A stretch of 64,000 bases of DNA from Novosphingobium kunmingense (GCF_002813245.1 NZ_PHUF01000002.1:1169881-1233880), one strand, 5' to 3'; counted from the stretch's first letter, positions 8,309 through 17,600 are shown. Notes: generated from the sequence alone by a model not told the origin. Numbers and translations are program-made.

Positions 8309-9457
8309 TCAGGGAAACTGCGTGCGTCCCAAGGCACCGGCGTAGATCCGGGCATAGGCCGCGACCATTGCAGCCTCGTCGTATTCGGCTTCGGCCCGGG
8401 CGCGGTTGGCCGTGCCGACCGCGGCGCGCGCGGCGGGATCCGCGGCCAGTCGGGCGATGGCGTGCGCCAGCGCCGCCTCGTCCCCGGGCGGGGCGATATA
8501 GGGCGCGTTCTCGGCCGACAGCATGGCCGCGACATCGCCGACATCGGGCGCAGCGACGGCAAGGCCTGCTGCCATCGCCTCGACAACGGAAATGGGAAAC
8601 TGTTCGCTATCGGAGGAAAGGGCGAACACGTCGAACAGACCGACCGCCTTGGCCGGATCGGGGACAAAGCCGGGCAGGTGGACCCGGTGCATCACCCCCA
8701 GCCGCTCCGCCTCGGCGCGGATCGCGGCGCGTTCGGGACCATCGCCCAGGATGACGAGCTGCCACGGTTCGGGCAGGCCGGCAAAGGCCCTGACCAAGCG
8801 CGGCAGGTTCTTGACCGGACGCAGACCCGCCAGGGTGCCGAGCCACAGCTCGCCCGGCCGCTTGGTCAGCCGCGGCAGTGCGTCGGGGCGGACCTTGCCG
8901 CCATAGGCGAAGACCGGCACCCCGTTGGGCACGCGGTGGACCATGCGGCGCGGCTGCCGCCAGTCACGCAGCGCGATCGCTTCCAGCCGCTGCGAGGGCA
9001 CCACCAGGCCCTGCGCGCGGTGCAGCGCGATGCGCCGGAACCAGTTGCGGGCAGGCTTCAGGCGCTGCGCCTCGTCCTCGTTGAAGCCGTCCTCGTGGTG
9101 GACCAGGGGTGGCAGATCCAGCGCCTCGGCAAACAGCGTGTGGGCAAGGACCGCGTCCATCGCCCCCCAGTTGTAGGTCAGGACCAGATCGTGGCCGAGC
9201 ATCGCGCGGGCCAGCTTTTGCAGGCGGCGCGGGAACGGGCGCCCCTGCAAGGCGGGAAAATCGTCCGGGTAGCTGACCGAGATTCCCGTATCGACGGCCG
9301 CCGCCGCCCCATGGGCGCCGGGTTCGGCCGAGACGACGGTGTGATCGATCCCGCGCCCGAAGGCGTTCATCAGCTTGGCCGCGCGCAGCTCCTTGCCGCC
9401 GGCGGCAAAGCTCGAATGAAGGTGCAGCAGCTTCAGCCGCCCGGCCCTGGCACTCAT
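8309..9457 (-). CDS. Glycosyltransferase family 4
   Basis: The 382-residue enzyme has a GT-B fold: an N-terminal acceptor half opening LKLLHLHSSFAAGGKE and a C-terminal nucleotide-sugar half with LGTLAGLRPVKNLPRLVRAF, ILGDGPERAAI and the retaining GT4 signature SSDSEQFPISVVEAMAAG (the paired Glu of the EX7E motif). It transfers a sugar to an unknown acceptor, perhaps in exopolysaccharide or glycolipid synthesis. The start ATG overlaps the stop of the upstream hydrolase (ATGA), so the two are co-translated. No other polysaccharide genes are nearby. Confidence 0.88.
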   Translation of the reverse strand: MSARAGRLKLLHLHSSFAAGGKELRAAKLMNAFGRGIDHTVVSAEPGAHGAAAAVDTGISVSYPDDFPALQGRPFPRRLQKLARAMLGHDLVLTYNWGAMDAVLAHTLFAEALDLPPLVHHEDGFNEDEAQRLKPARNWFRRIALHRAQGLVVPSQRLEAIALRDWRQPRRMVHRVPNGVPVFAYGGKVRPDALPRLTKRPGELWLGTLAGLRPVKNLPRLVRAFAGLPEPWQLVILGDGPERAAIRAEAERLGVMHRVHLPGFVPDPAKAVGLFDVFALSSDSEQFPISVVEAMAAGLAVAAPDVGDVAAMLSAENAPYIAPPGDEAALAHAIARLAADPAARAAVGTANRARAEAEYDEAAMVAAYARIYAGALGRTQFP

Positions 9458-10311
9458 GCGACGCGGGCGAGAAGACGATCGATCGCGGCGACGGCTTCAG
9501 GTTCGTCGAGCATCGGGGCGTGGCCCACGCCGGGCACCGTGACCGCTTCGGAGAGCGGCAGCATCGCCCCCATCTTCTCGTGAGTCGCGGCCGACAGGAC
9601 GTCGGACTTGGCGCCGCGCAGCAGCAAGCTAGGCACCCCTGCCAGGGCGGCGATGGCGGGCCACATGTCGACCGACGGCTCGGGCGCCGGTTCGGCCAGC
9701 GGCTCGGCGATCTTCATGTCGTAGTCGAAATGGATCCGTCCGTTGCTGCCCACGGCCATGCAGCGCTTGGCCATGGCCAGCCAGTCGGTCACTGCATAGT
9801 CGGGATAGGCTTCGCCCTGGCTTTCCTCGAGCGCGCGGGCCGCGTGCATCCAGGTGGGATAGCTGCGCCCCTGCCCGACATAGGTGCGGATCCGGTCGAT
9901 CCCGATGGGATTGAGCTCGGGCCCGACATCGTTGAGCAACACGCCCGCAACCGCCTGCGGCGCGGTAAGGGCAGTGATCATCGTGATCAGCCCGCCAAGA
10001 GAGGTGCCGAAGAACACTGCCCGCGCGATCCCTTCCTGCACGAACAGTTGCCTCAGGTCGTCGGCGTATTGCAGCGGGTTGTAGCTGGCCGAATCCTTGG
10101 CATAGGCACTTTCGCCGCGCCCCCTCAAGTCGACGCAGATCACACGCCATTCGCCGGCCAGCCGCACCGCGACATCCTCGAAATCGCGGGCGTTGCGGGT
10201 CAGCCCCGGCAGGCACAGCACAGGCGGCCGGTCGCCCCGCCCGGCATAGTCGCGGTAATGCAGCTTCAGGCCATCGCGGCTGGTCCAGAAGCGATCGGCG
10301 AAATCGGTCAT
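9454..10311 (-). CDS. Alpha/beta-fold hydrolase
   Basis: The 285-residue protein has the alpha/beta-hydrolase core: oxyanion-hole region CLPGLTRN (33-40), nucleophile elbow GTSLGG with Ser104, and a C-terminal catalytic His in PGVGHAPMLDEPE. The sequence DLRGRGESAY after strand beta-4 is typical of esterases and C-C bond hydrolases. Substrate is unknown. It is transcribed with the glycosyltransferase, overlapping by 4 bases, and is divergent from selO. Confidence 0.88.
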   Translation of the reverse strand: MTDFADRFWTSRDGLKLHYRDYAGRGDRPPVLCLPGLTRNARDFEDVAVRLAGEWRVICVDLRGRGESAYAKDSASYNPLQYADDLRQLFVQEGIARAVFFGTSLGGLITMITALTAPQAVAGVLLNDVGPELNPIGIDRIRTYVGQGRSYPTWMHAARALEESQGEAYPDYAVTDWLAMAKRCMAVGSNGRIHFDYDMKIAEPLAEPAPEPSVDMWPAIAALAGVPSLLLRGAKSDVLSAATHEKMGAMLPLSEAVTVPGVGHAPMLDEPEAVAAIDRLLARVA

Positions 10312-10375
10312 CGGTGGGGATAAGTCCTTGGGCGAACGGGTTGTGCGACCCGGCTTTCGTCCCCACTATTGCCTG

Positions 10376-11788
10376 ATGCGCGCCGAACCGCAAGCCGCCC
10401 CCTATTCTCCCGACACCCCGATCGCGGCCCTGGCCCCTTGGCTCGCCGACCCCGTGGCGGCAGCGGAATTCCCGGCGGCGACGCTGCGCTTTTGCAACGA
10501 CCGGTGGGCTGCGGCCGTCGGCCTCGCTGACCGGGACGAGGGGGCTTTCATCCGCCATTTCGGCCGGTTCGAGGCGCTGCCGGGCAACCTGCCGCAGCCG
10601 CTCGCGCTGCGCTATCACGGCCACCAGTTCCGCGTGTACAACCCCGAGCTTGGCGACGGCCGCGGCTTCCTGTTCGCGCAGCTGCGCGACGGGGCTGGCC
10701 GGCTGCTCGACCTTGGCACCAAGGGTTCGGGACAGACCCCGTGGAGCCGGCAGGGCGACGGGCGGCTGACCCTCAAGGGTGCGGTCCGCGAAGTGCTGGC
10801 GACCGAAATGCTCGAGGCGCTGGGCGTCAACACCAGCAAGACGTTCACCGTGGTTGAAACCGGCGAGGAGCTGTTCCGGCAGGACGAACCCTCGCCCACG
10901 CGCGCGGCGGTGATGGTGCGGCTGAGCCACGGCCACATCCGGATCGGCACCTTCCAGCGCCTCGCCTACCTTGGCGAAAGCGACCACGCGGCAGAGCTCG
11001 TCGCTTATTGCCTGGCGCAGTTTCCGGGCAAGGCTCCGCCCGCGGACGCACCCGGCCGCGACCAGCCGGCAGTGATCCTGCTCCACCAGGTGGTCGAGCG
11101 GCTCGCCAACCTGGCCGCGCAGTGGGCCGTCGCGGGCTTCGTCCATGGCGTGCTCAATACCGACAACATGAACGTGTCGGGTGAAAGCTTCGACTATGGC
11201 CCCTGGCGCTGGCTGCCGCGATGGGATGCGAGCTTCACTGCGGCCTATTTCGATCACGGCGGCCTTTACGCCTTCGGCCGACAGCCCGAAACCCTGCACT
11301 GGAACTGCGGGCAGCTTGCCGTCGCGCTGCGCCCCCTGGCCGAAGCCGAGCCGCTGATCTTCGCGCTCAACCGCTTCGGCGAGGTCTTTCAGCAGGCGCT
11401 GGCGCGGCAGTTCGTCTGGAGGCTGGGGCTTGAACCGCGCGGGTTCGCGGCGGACGGTGCCGCGGTCGCGGCGGCCGAACGGGCGATGGCCGATAGCGCA
11501 ACATCCCCGGACGTCTTTTTCCACCGCCACCGCTTCGGCCGCCATGCCGACGGGGCCCTTGCCGAAGCGATTTCCGCGCACGAGCGGGCCGGTGCCGACG
11601 ACGCGTTGTGGAGCGAGCAGGAACCGCCCACGCTGGTCATCGACCGCGTCGAGGCGCTGTGGTCCGCCATTGCCGAGCGTGATGACTGGACACCTTTCCA
11701 CGATGCCATCGCGGCGATCCGGCGGCTCGGCGCGGCGCTCGGGCCGCCGCCGTTGCCGCTGGACGAAAATGGTGCGGTCTGCCCTTGA
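10376..11788 (+). CDS. selO: Protein adenylyltransferase SelO (YdiU family pseudokinase)
   Basis: SelO is a pseudokinase that transfers AMP from ATP to Ser/Thr/Tyr of target proteins and is linked to redox homeostasis. The 470-residue protein shows HGHQF at 81-85, the nucleotide-binding KGSGQTPWSR at 116-125, GDGRLTLKGAVREVLATEML, and the metal-binding HGVLNTDNMNVSGE. Bacterial SelO proteins end without selenocysteine; here the end is NGAVCP, leaving a Cys next to the last residue. I prefer the ATG at 10376; an in-frame ATG at 10328 would add 16 unconserved residues. It is divergent from the hydrolase gene. Confidence 0.92.
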   Translation: MRAEPQAAPYSPDTPIAALAPWLADPVAAAEFPAATLRFCNDRWAAAVGLADRDEGAFIRHFGRFEALPGNLPQPLALRYHGHQFRVYNPELGDGRGFLFAQLRDGAGRLLDLGTKGSGQTPWSRQGDGRLTLKGAVREVLATEMLEALGVNTSKTFTVVETGEELFRQDEPSPTRAAVMVRLSHGHIRIGTFQRLAYLGESDHAAELVAYCLAQFPGKAPPADAPGRDQPAVILLHQVVERLANLAAQWAVAGFVHGVLNTDNMNVSGESFDYGPWRWLPRWDASFTAAYFDHGGLYAFGRQPETLHWNCGQLAVALRPLAEAEPLIFALNRFGEVFQQALARQFVWRLGLEPRGFAADGAAVAAAERAMADSATSPDVFFHRHRFGRHADGALAEAISAHERAGADDALWSEQEPPTLVIDRVEALWSAIAERDDWTPFHDAIAAIRRLGAALGPPPLPLDENGAVCP

Positions 11789-11795
11789 GAAGGGT

Positions 11796-11823
11796 TTGAC
11801 CCAGCCCTATCGCGGGCTAGAGG
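11796..11823 (+). promoter_or_regulatory. Candidate astD promoter
   Basis: TTGACC (11796-11801) and TAGAGG (11818-11823) are spaced by 16 bases, 43 bases before the astD start. The TAGnGG form of the -10 recurs in other candidates in this window. Confidence 0.5.
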
Positions 11824-11866
11824 ACCACATGGGCGCAAGGGATCGCAAACGGGGGCGGACGCCAGC

Positions 11867-13282
11867 TTGAATACGTCAGACATCGTTTCGTTCGAACCGG
11901 CCACCGGGGCAGAGCTGTGGCGCGCCCCGCGCGGCGACGTTGCCGATATCGTCGGTCGCGCCCGCCGAGCCTGGCCGGCCTGGGCCGCCCAGCCGCTGTC
12001 AACGCGGATGGAACTGGTCCGCCGCTTTGCCAACGAAGTACGCAAGGATGGCGAAAAGCTTGCCACGCTGATTGCGCGCGAAACCGGCAAGCCCTTGTGG
12101 GAAGCACGGACCGAGGTCGAAAGCGTCGTCAACAAGGTCGAAATCTCGATCCGTGCCTATGCGGAGCGGACCAGCCAGCGCAAACTGGACAGCGCAATCC
12201 AGGGCAGCGCGGCGCTGCGACACAAACCGCACGGCGTGATGGCCGTGCTCGGCCCCTACAACTTCCCGGCCCACCTGCCCAACGGCCACATCGTGCCCGC
12301 GCTGATCGCGGGCAACGCCATCGTCTTCAAGCCAAGCGAAAAGACCCCGGCCGTCGGCGAGGCGCTGGTCCAGTGCTTTCATCGCGCCGGCGTGCCCGCC
12401 GCCGCTGTCCAGTTGCTGATCGGCGGTCCGGAGGAAGGCCAGGCGCTGGTCGCGAACGAGGGGATCGACGGAGTTCTCTTCACCGGATCGGCGCACGCCG
12501 GGATTGCAATAAACCGCAAGCTGGCCGCCCGCCCGGACAAGATCGTCGCGCTCGAAATGGGCGGCAACAATCCGATCGTGCTGTGGGATACCCCCAAGAT
12601 CGCCGATGCGGCGGCCCTGGTGGTCCAGTCGGCCTTCACCAGCGCCGGGCAGCGCTGCACGGCCGGTCGCCGTCTGATCGTCAAGGCATCGCTCTACGAT
12701 TCGATGATCGGCGAGGTGAAGCGCCTGGCCGACCGGATCATCGTCGGCGCACCGTTCGACGATCCCGCCCCGTTCATGGGCCCGGTGATCGACAATGCCT
12801 CGGCCGACGGGCTGACCGAAAGCTTCCTCTACCTGCTCAGCCATGGTGGCAAGGCGATCAAGCACATGGTCCGACCCCAGGGCGACCTGCCCTTCCTGTC
12901 GCCCGCGATCATGGACGTGACCGGGGTAAAGGACCGGCCCGATGTCGAACTTTTCGGGCCGATGCTGCAGGTGATCAGGGTCGACGATTTCGACGAGGCC
13001 ATTACCGAGGCGAACAACACCCGTTTCGGGCTGTCGGCCTCGCTGATCGGCGGCAGTCCGGCCGATTACAACCGCTTCTGGGCCAATATCCGCGCCGGGG
13101 TGATCAACTGGAACCGCCCGACCAACGGCGCCTCGTCGGCCGCGCCGTTCGGCGGGGTAGGCCTGTCGGGCAACCATCGGCCGAGCGCCTATTACGCGGC
13201 GGATTACTGCGCCTATCCGGTCGCCTCGACCGAAATGGACCAGCCGCGCGCCGCGATCGGCGTTGGCCTCAGCGAGGGGTAG
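11867..13282 (+). CDS. astD: Succinylglutamate-semialdehyde dehydrogenase (arginine catabolism, AST pathway)
   Basis: The 471-residue aldehyde dehydrogenase oxidises N-succinylglutamate 5-semialdehyde with NAD in the arginine succinyltransferase pathway. Catalytic Cys264 sits in AGQRCTAGRR and the general base Glu230 in LEMGGNNP; LGPYNFPAHLPNGHIVPALI is characteristic of AstD within the family. The start is TTG at 11867, since the preceding ATG codons are out of frame. No other ast genes are in the window, so the pathway must be completed elsewhere. The 3' end overlaps the convergent lipoprotein gene by 14 bases. Confidence 0.93.
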   Translation: MNTSDIVSFEPATGAELWRAPRGDVADIVGRARRAWPAWAAQPLSTRMELVRRFANEVRKDGEKLATLIARETGKPLWEARTEVESVVNKVEISIRAYAERTSQRKLDSAIQGSAALRHKPHGVMAVLGPYNFPAHLPNGHIVPALIAGNAIVFKPSEKTPAVGEALVQCFHRAGVPAAAVQLLIGGPEEGQALVANEGIDGVLFTGSAHAGIAINRKLAARPDKIVALEMGGNNPIVLWDTPKIADAAALVVQSAFTSAGQRCTAGRRLIVKASLYDSMIGEVKRLADRIIVGAPFDDPAPFMGPVIDNASADGLTESFLYLLSHGGKAIKHMVRPQGDLPFLSPAIMDVTGVKDRPDVELFGPMLQVIRVDDFDEAITEANNTRFGLSASLIGGSPADYNRFWANIRAGVINWNRPTNGASSAAPFGGVGLSGNHRPSAYYAADYCAYPVASTEMDQPRAAIGVGLSEG

Positions 13283-13997
13283 CGGCGCTCCCGGGCGCGC
13301 TGACCACCAGAATCGCTTCGGTCAGGCCATCGCCTCGGTCGCGTGCCGCGACGGCATAGCGCGCCGTGCCTTTGCCGCCGCTCAGCACCGAGTCGGCGCC
13401 TTCGTCGCGGCGCGCCACGGCAAATCCCGCGCGCCGCGCGCGGGTGGCGTAGAAGGCCAGTACCTCGTCGGGAGCGACTGGTGTCGAGAACCCAACGACC
13501 CGCAAGCGGCAGCCTGGCGCGTCGGTCCCCGCCGACTGGCCGACATGGCCGCGCGGATAGACCTCGAACGGCGGCGCGAGCCGCGCGGCCCAGATCGCGC
13601 TGTAATCGACACGATCGGCGCAGGCCGGCGTGCCCAGGCCCAGCGCCCTGGCGATCGCCGGCGCGGTGAGCGCGCCGGCCAGGCGCGAGGCGGTCTGCTT
13701 GGTGGCCGCAGGCGGGGCCGGTTCGATCGTTCCGCCCAGCAGGTCGCGCGCGGCAGCAAGGGCCGCGTCGCTTTCGTCCCGGCCACGCTTGTCGGGTGGG
13801 ATCGGCGCCGTCGCCGGTCCGCCACCGGTCAGCGCCGCGCCGCCCATGTTCTGGCCGGTCAGGTCCGGATCGGCGAGCAGCGGGTCGGCCAGCGCCGCGG
13901 CGATCACTGGATCGCGGTCCACCGTTTCGCCAGGCTCTTCGTCCGGGCGGGTGCAGGCAGAAAGGGCCAGCATGGTGAACAGGATCGGCTTGCACAT
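13269..13997 (-). CDS. Uncharacterised lipoprotein
   Basis: The 242-residue product begins MCKPILFTMLALSAC, a lipoprotein signal with lipobox LSAC at Cys15. The mature part is acidic and Gly/Ala-rich in the first 90 residues and then contains a compact domain (YSAIWAARLAPPFEVYPR ... GCRLRVVGFSTPVAPDE ... FYATRARRAGFAVARR), which resembles the kind of periplasmic domain that binds in trans, but I recognise no named family. It is a single gene convergent with astD. Confidence 0.75.
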   Translation of the reverse strand: MCKPILFTMLALSACTRPDEEPGETVDRDPVIAAALADPLLADPDLTGQNMGGAALTGGGPATAPIPPDKRGRDESDAALAAARDLLGGTIEPAPPAATKQTASRLAGALTAPAIARALGLGTPACADRVDYSAIWAARLAPPFEVYPRGHVGQSAGTDAPGCRLRVVGFSTPVAPDEVLAFYATRARRAGFAVARRDEGADSVLSGGKGTARYAVAARDRGDGLTEAILVVSAPGSAATPR

Positions 13998-14038
13998 CGC
14001 GCGCCTTGTAACGCCTTGGCCTTGTGCGTTGGTTAAAG

Positions 14039-14070
14039 AAACGCCCCCGGCAATGGGGCCGGGGGCGTTT
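14039..14070 (-). terminator. Strong rho-independent terminator
   Basis: A perfect 13-bp inverted repeat, 14039-14051 with 14058-14070, encloses a 6-base loop. On the minus strand the stem is followed by TTTCTTT, so it terminates leftward transcription. The next annotated leftward gene begins only downstream of it, at 13997, which means it ends something else; see the candidate small RNA. Confidence 0.85.
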
Positions 14071-14198
14071 CCCCGCAGCGCACCAAGTGCGACCCGCGGC
14101 TGCGGAACGGTCGGACTGCACGAGGATCGAGGGGCATTTTCCGCCTCGCATCGCGGGGCCGCAGCATGTGCGGCCAGATCCGATACAGCGTTATCCGC
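14039..14198 (-). ncRNA. Candidate small non-coding RNA (about 160 nt)
   Basis: The 302-base gap 13998-14299 has no convincing gene, yet a strong leftward terminator closes it at 14039 and a promoter-like TTGCAC-N17-TGCTAC lies at 14233-14205. A transcript from about 14198 would hold a hairpin GGCCGCA-CATGC-TGCGGCC, a second long arm closed by CCCCGC/GCGGGG, and the terminator stem. It does not match 6S RNA (no pairing of 5' and 3' ends) or SRP RNA (no GGAAGGAAGC-like loop). The only leftward reading frame (14033-14317, 94 codons) runs through the terminator and looks random. Existence is inferred from structure. Confidence 0.4.
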
Positions 14199-14204
14199 CC
14201 ACCC

Positions 14205-14233
14205 GTAGCAAAGCGTGCCTGAACGGGGTGCAA
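14205..14233 (-). promoter_or_regulatory. Candidate promoter of the small RNA
   Basis: TTGCAC (14233-14228) and TGCTAC (14210-14205) are spaced by 17 bases on the minus strand, with a predicted start near 14198. The -35 is good, the -10 only fair. Confidence 0.35.
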
Positions 14234-14299
14234 CAGGACCGACAGGCTGGAGAAGGGGGGCTTGCCGCGCCTTGCTGCGCCGTCTAGCGCCGCGTCACC

Positions 14300-15199
14300 A
14301 TGCACGCACCCCGACAAGCCCGGCCCGGCGGCGGCCTATCGATGGCGCTCGGCGCCTATGTGATCTGGGGCCTGCTACCGCTTTACATGACGACCGTCCG
14401 GGCCCTGCCCGCGGTCGAGTTCGTCGCGTGGCGGATCGTCTGGACGCTGCCGTTCTGTTTCGCGATCCTCGCCGTCACCTCCGGCTGGGCCGATCTGCAG
14501 GCCGCGCTGGGCGATTCGGCAACGCGGCTGCGGCTGGTCGCCAGCGCAGGGCTGATCGCGATCAACTGGGTGGTCTTTACCGCCGCGGTCAACAGCGGCC
14601 ACGTCTTTGCCGCCGCCCTGGGTTACTACATGAACCCGCTGGTCAACGTCGCGCTGGGCACTCTCGTGCTCAAGGAACGGCTCAACGCGCGGCAATGGAT
14701 TGCAGTCGGCCTCGCCACGGCCGGGGTTGCGGTGCTGGCCTTCGGCGCGCGCGAGATGCTGGCGGTCAGCCTGTCGCTGGCCCTCTCGTTCGGCATCTAC
14801 GGCCTGATCCGCAAGACCGCCTCCGTCGCGCCGCTGCCCGGCCTGACCATCGAAACGCTTATCCTGCTGCCCGCCGCCCTCGCCGTCGCCGCCTGGTACG
14901 CCAGTGGGCCGAGCGGGTCGGGCATGGCGATTTCGCCGTCGCAGGGGCTGCTCGTGGCGCTGGGCGGGGTGCTCACGGGAACGCCGCTGCTGCTGTTTGC
15001 GGGCGCGGCGCGAAGGATGGACTATTCGTCCCTTGGCATGATCCAGTTTCTCTCGCCCACGATCAGCTTCGTCCTGGCGCTGACCGTGTTCGGCGAAGAG
15101 CTGCGCCCCGCGCAATTGATCTGCTTCATGCTGATCTGGTCGGCGATAGCGCTGTTCGTCTGGGACCTGATCGTCCAGCGCCGCTCCGCCGCTGCCTAG
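14300..15199 (+). CDS. rarD: EamA-family transporter RarD
   Basis: The 299-residue membrane protein has ten predicted helices arranged as two EamA halves. The first helix [22 protein letters not shown] and the later [20 protein letters not shown] plus [17 protein letters not shown] are hallmark RarD stretches. RarD proteins are drug/metabolite exporters named from chloramphenicol sensitivity; the natural substrate is unknown. The TAG stop is in the palindrome CTAG at 15196-15199, shared with the stop of convergent pyrC. Confidence 0.92.
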   Translation: MHAPRQARPGGGLSMALGAYVIWGLLPLYMTTVRALPAVEFVAWRIVWTLPFCFAILAVTSGWADLQAALGDSATRLRLVASAGLIAINWVVFTAAVNSGHVFAAALGYYMNPLVNVALGTLVLKERLNARQWIAVGLATAGVAVLAFGAREMLAVSLSLALSFGIYGLIRKTASVAPLPGLTIETLILLPAALAVAAWYASGPSGSGMAISPSQGLLVALGGVLTGTPLLLFAGAARRMDYSSLGMIQFLSPTISFVLALTVFGEELRPAQLICFMLIWSAIALFVWDLIVQRRSAAA

Positions 15200-16239
15200 T
15201 TCGCCAAACGCCAGCCAAGCGTTTCGCCGGCATGGAACGGCACGATCGCCGTGCCATTGGCGTCGATCACCTCGGGAACGGTGACCGGTGCGCGCTCCAG
15301 CGTGATCGTGCCCTGGTTGACCGGCAAACGGTAGAACGCCGGGCCATGGAGGCTGGCAAAGCCCTCGAACCGGTCGATCGCGCCCTCCTCGTCGAACACC
15401 GCCAGATAGCTTTCAAGCGCATGGGGCGCGTTGAAGATGCCCGCGCAGCCACACGCCGCTTCCTTGAGGTGCTTGGCATGAGGCGCCGTATCCGTGCCAA
15501 GGAAGAACTTCGCGCTCCCCGACGTTGCCGCCTGGCGCAGCGCCAGACGGTGTTTTTCGCGCTTGGCCACCGGCAGGCAATAGGCATGGGGGCGGATCCC
15601 GCCGACCAGCATGGCGTTGCGGTTGATGTGGAGATGCTGCGGGGTGATCGTCGCGGCGACGTTCGGTCCGCTGGCAAGGACGAACTGCGCCGCCTCCTCG
15701 GTGGTGATGTGTTCGAACACGACGCGCAGTTCGGGCAGGTCGCGCACCAGCGGCGCGAGTGTGCGCTCGATGAAGACGGCCTCTCGATCGAAGACGTCGA
15801 CGTCGTGCTCGGTCACTTCGCCGTGGACCAGCAGCGGCATGCCGATCTTGGCCATGCGTTCCAGAGCCGGACGGATCCTTGCGACGTCGGTGACCCCGTG
15901 GGCCGACCCGGTGGTGGCGTGGGCGGGATAGAGCTTGGCCGCGGTATAGACGCCCTCCTCGTGCCCGCGAGCCAGTTCCTCTGGATCGATCCCGTCGATA
16001 AGGTAGGCAACCATCAGCGGCGTGAAATCGCTGCCGGCCGGCAGCGCCGCCAGGATCCGCGCCCGGTAGTCCGCGGCGGCCGCAACGGTCGAGATCGGCG
16101 GCGACAGGTTGGGCATGACGATCGCGCGGGCGAACTGGCGCGCGGTGTAGGGCAGCACCCCGGTCAGCATTGCGCCATCGCGCAAATGAACGTGCCAGTC
16201 GTCGGGGCGGCGGATGGTGAGAGTCGCAGGCGGCGTCAT
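15196..16239 (-). CDS. pyrC: Dihydroorotase (pyrimidine synthesis)
   Basis: The 347-residue zinc enzyme cyclises carbamoyl-aspartate to dihydroorotate. It is the class II PyrC form: DWHVHLRD with His16 and His18, the carboxylated Lys102 in AAKLYPA, His139 (LLVHGE), His177 (FEHIT) and Asp250 (GTDTAPH) form the two-metal site. Length and motifs match E. coli PyrC. It is divergent from ygfZ (38 bases apart) and convergent with rarD. pyrE is also in the window at 33296. Confidence 0.96.
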   Translation of the reverse strand: MTPPATLTIRRPDDWHVHLRDGAMLTGVLPYTARQFARAIVMPNLSPPISTVAAAADYRARILAALPAGSDFTPLMVAYLIDGIDPEELARGHEEGVYTAAKLYPAHATTGSAHGVTDVARIRPALERMAKIGMPLLVHGEVTEHDVDVFDREAVFIERTLAPLVRDLPELRVVFEHITTEEAAQFVLASGPNVAATITPQHLHINRNAMLVGGIRPHAYCLPVAKREKHRLALRQAATSGSAKFFLGTDTAPHAKHLKEAACGCAGIFNAPHALESYLAVFDEEGAIDRFEGFASLHGPAFYRLPVNQGTITLERAPVTVPEVIDANGTAIVPFHAGETLGWRLAN

Positions 16240-16277
16240 GCCTTTCCCTTAGTCACGACGCACCCTATCTGTCACCC

Positions 16278-16988
16278 ATGACTGCAACGCTGCTGGCCGA
16301 CCGCGCCGTGATCCGCCTCACTCCGCTCGAACCGGGGGAAGACGTTGCCGCTTTCCTGCAAGGGCTGGTCACCAACGACGTGACCGGCTCGCTGCCGGTC
16401 TGGGCCGCGCTGCTCAGCCCGCAGGGCAAGGTGCTGTTCGATTTCCTGGTCTGGGCCGATGGCGCGGACCTGCTGCTCGATTGCGAGACGGCCGAAGCAG
16501 ATGGGCTTGGCAGGCGGCTGTCGCTCTACCGCCTGCGCCGCAAGATCGGCATCGCCCGGGATCCGGCGTTGGGGGTCCACTGGCGCGCCGGCGACGGCCC
16601 CTCGCCCGATCCGCGGCTGGCCACGCTGGGCCAGCGCTGGATCGAACGGTTGGGCGATGACGATGCGTCGGATCAATGGCTTGCGCACCGTCTTTCGCTT
16701 GGTGTCTGCGAAGGCAAGGCCGAACTTGGCGACCTCCTCTGGCTGGAATGCAACGCGGCGGAGCTGAACGGGGTAAGCTTCACCAAGGGCTGCTATGTCG
16801 GCCAGGAAAACACCGCGCGAATGAACTGGCGGCAGAAGGTCAACCGGCGGCTGGTGGTGGTGCCTCTGGCAGACAGCGATCCGGCCCGGCAGCGCGCCGC
16901 CTATCCGGCGCTGGGCCTTGCCGTCGATCATCGGCGCGCGGATGATATCCCGGCGGACGCGCGGCCCGCGTGGCTTCAGGGCGACTGA
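16278..16988 (+). CDS. ygfZ: YgfZ/GcvT-family folate-binding Fe-S cluster protein
   Basis: YgfZ acts with tetrahydrofolate in the assembly or repair of certain iron-sulfur enzymes such as MiaB. The 236-residue protein has the family signature KGCYVGQE at 170-177 with the conserved Cys172, and the N-terminal FLQGLVTNDV and LSPQGKVLFDF motifs. It is shorter than E. coli YgfZ (326) because the C-terminal barrel is small, as is usual in alphaproteobacteria. Its end overlaps the convergent TetR gene by 13 bases. Confidence 0.93.
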   Translation: MTATLLADRAVIRLTPLEPGEDVAAFLQGLVTNDVTGSLPVWAALLSPQGKVLFDFLVWADGADLLLDCETAEADGLGRRLSLYRLRRKIGIARDPALGVHWRAGDGPSPDPRLATLGQRWIERLGDDDASDQWLAHRLSLGVCEGKAELGDLLWLECNAAELNGVSFTKGCYVGQENTARMNWRQKVNRRLVVVPLADSDPARQRAAYPALGLAVDHRRADDIPADARPAWLQGD

Positions 16989-17572
16989 GGCCCCGGCACC
17001 AGCCCGGCCTTCACCGCCGCTTCGGCCAGCATGGCCTCGGCCATGCCGCGCGCAGCGTTGCGCGGCAGTTCGAGCGAGGCGGCCAGCGGCCCGCCCATCA
17101 GCGCATCGCCCAGCGCCATCAGAACCAGGGTGTGCGTGGTCTCGCGCATCTGGCCCGAACCGTTCTCGTCGAGGTCATCGACCAGATCGTGGATCACGTC
17201 GATGATCGGATCGAGCGCGTCGTCGTTGCCGCTGGCCAGCATCCAGCTGGCGAGCGCGCCGCCGCCTTCCTTGTCGAAGGCGTCGAAGGTCAGGTCGACC
17301 ACTTCGCGCGCCGAACCGGACCCGCTGCGACTGGCGATCACCGCATCCTCGATCGTGGCGCAGATCGTTTCGGCCAGGTGCCGCGCCAGCGCCTTCTGCA
17401 GACCCGCCGCCGATCCGAAATGGTGCAGCAGGTTGGCATGGGTGCGCCCGATTCGCGCCGCCACGGCCTTCAGCGTCACCGCCTGCGGGCCCAGTTCGAT
17501 CAGTATCGAGCGCGCGGCTTCCAGAGCCACGGTGCGGCTTTCTTCCTGGCTGAGGCGCTTCCTTATTGACAT
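16976..17572 (-). CDS. TetR-family transcriptional regulator
   Basis: The 198-residue protein starts with a TetR helix-turn-helix: TVALEAARSILIELGPQAVT, LKAVAARIGRTHANLLHHFGS, LQKALARHL. The remaining part is a helical ligand-binding domain. It is divergent from the metal-dependent hydrolase gene and its start codon lies within the ACATCGATGT palindrome of the shared control region, so it probably controls that gene and itself. The inducer is unknown; neighbours give no firm hint. Confidence 0.9.
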   Translation of the reverse strand: MSIRKRLSQEESRTVALEAARSILIELGPQAVTLKAVAARIGRTHANLLHHFGSAAGLQKALARHLAETICATIEDAVIASRSGSGSAREVVDLTFDAFDKEGGGALASWMLASGNDDALDPIIDVIHDLVDDLDENGSGQMRETTHTLVLMALGDALMGGPLAASLELPRNAARGMAEAMLAEAAVKAGLVPGPQSP

Positions 17573-17593
17573 CGATGTAAGTTAAACTACATT
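17566..17593 (+). promoter_or_regulatory. Promoter and probable TetR operator between the divergent genes
   Basis: TTGACA (17566-17571) and TACATT (17588-17593) are spaced by 16 bases. Overlapping it are a perfect palindrome ACATCGATGT (17569-17578) and an imperfect 16-bp palindrome TGTAAGTTAAACTACA (17576-17591), the sort of site a TetR protein covers. The predicted transcript start is at or next to the ATG at 17601, so the hydrolase mRNA may be leaderless. Confidence 0.6.
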
Positions 17594-17600
17594 GTGGAGC

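Noticed and set aside
9629..11701. A 690-codon leftward frame opposite selO
   Set aside because: Antisense shadow of selO and of the hydrolase gene; no recognisable domains.
14039..14198. Candidate RNA as 6S RNA, SRP RNA or tmRNA
   Set aside because: The ends do not pair as in 6S RNA, no SRP apical loop or GGAAGGAAGC-like motif is present, and there is no tRNA-like part or tag frame.
14033..14317. A 94-codon leftward frame in the gap before rarD
   Set aside because: It reads straight through the strong terminator stem and overlaps the rarD start; the residue mix looks random.
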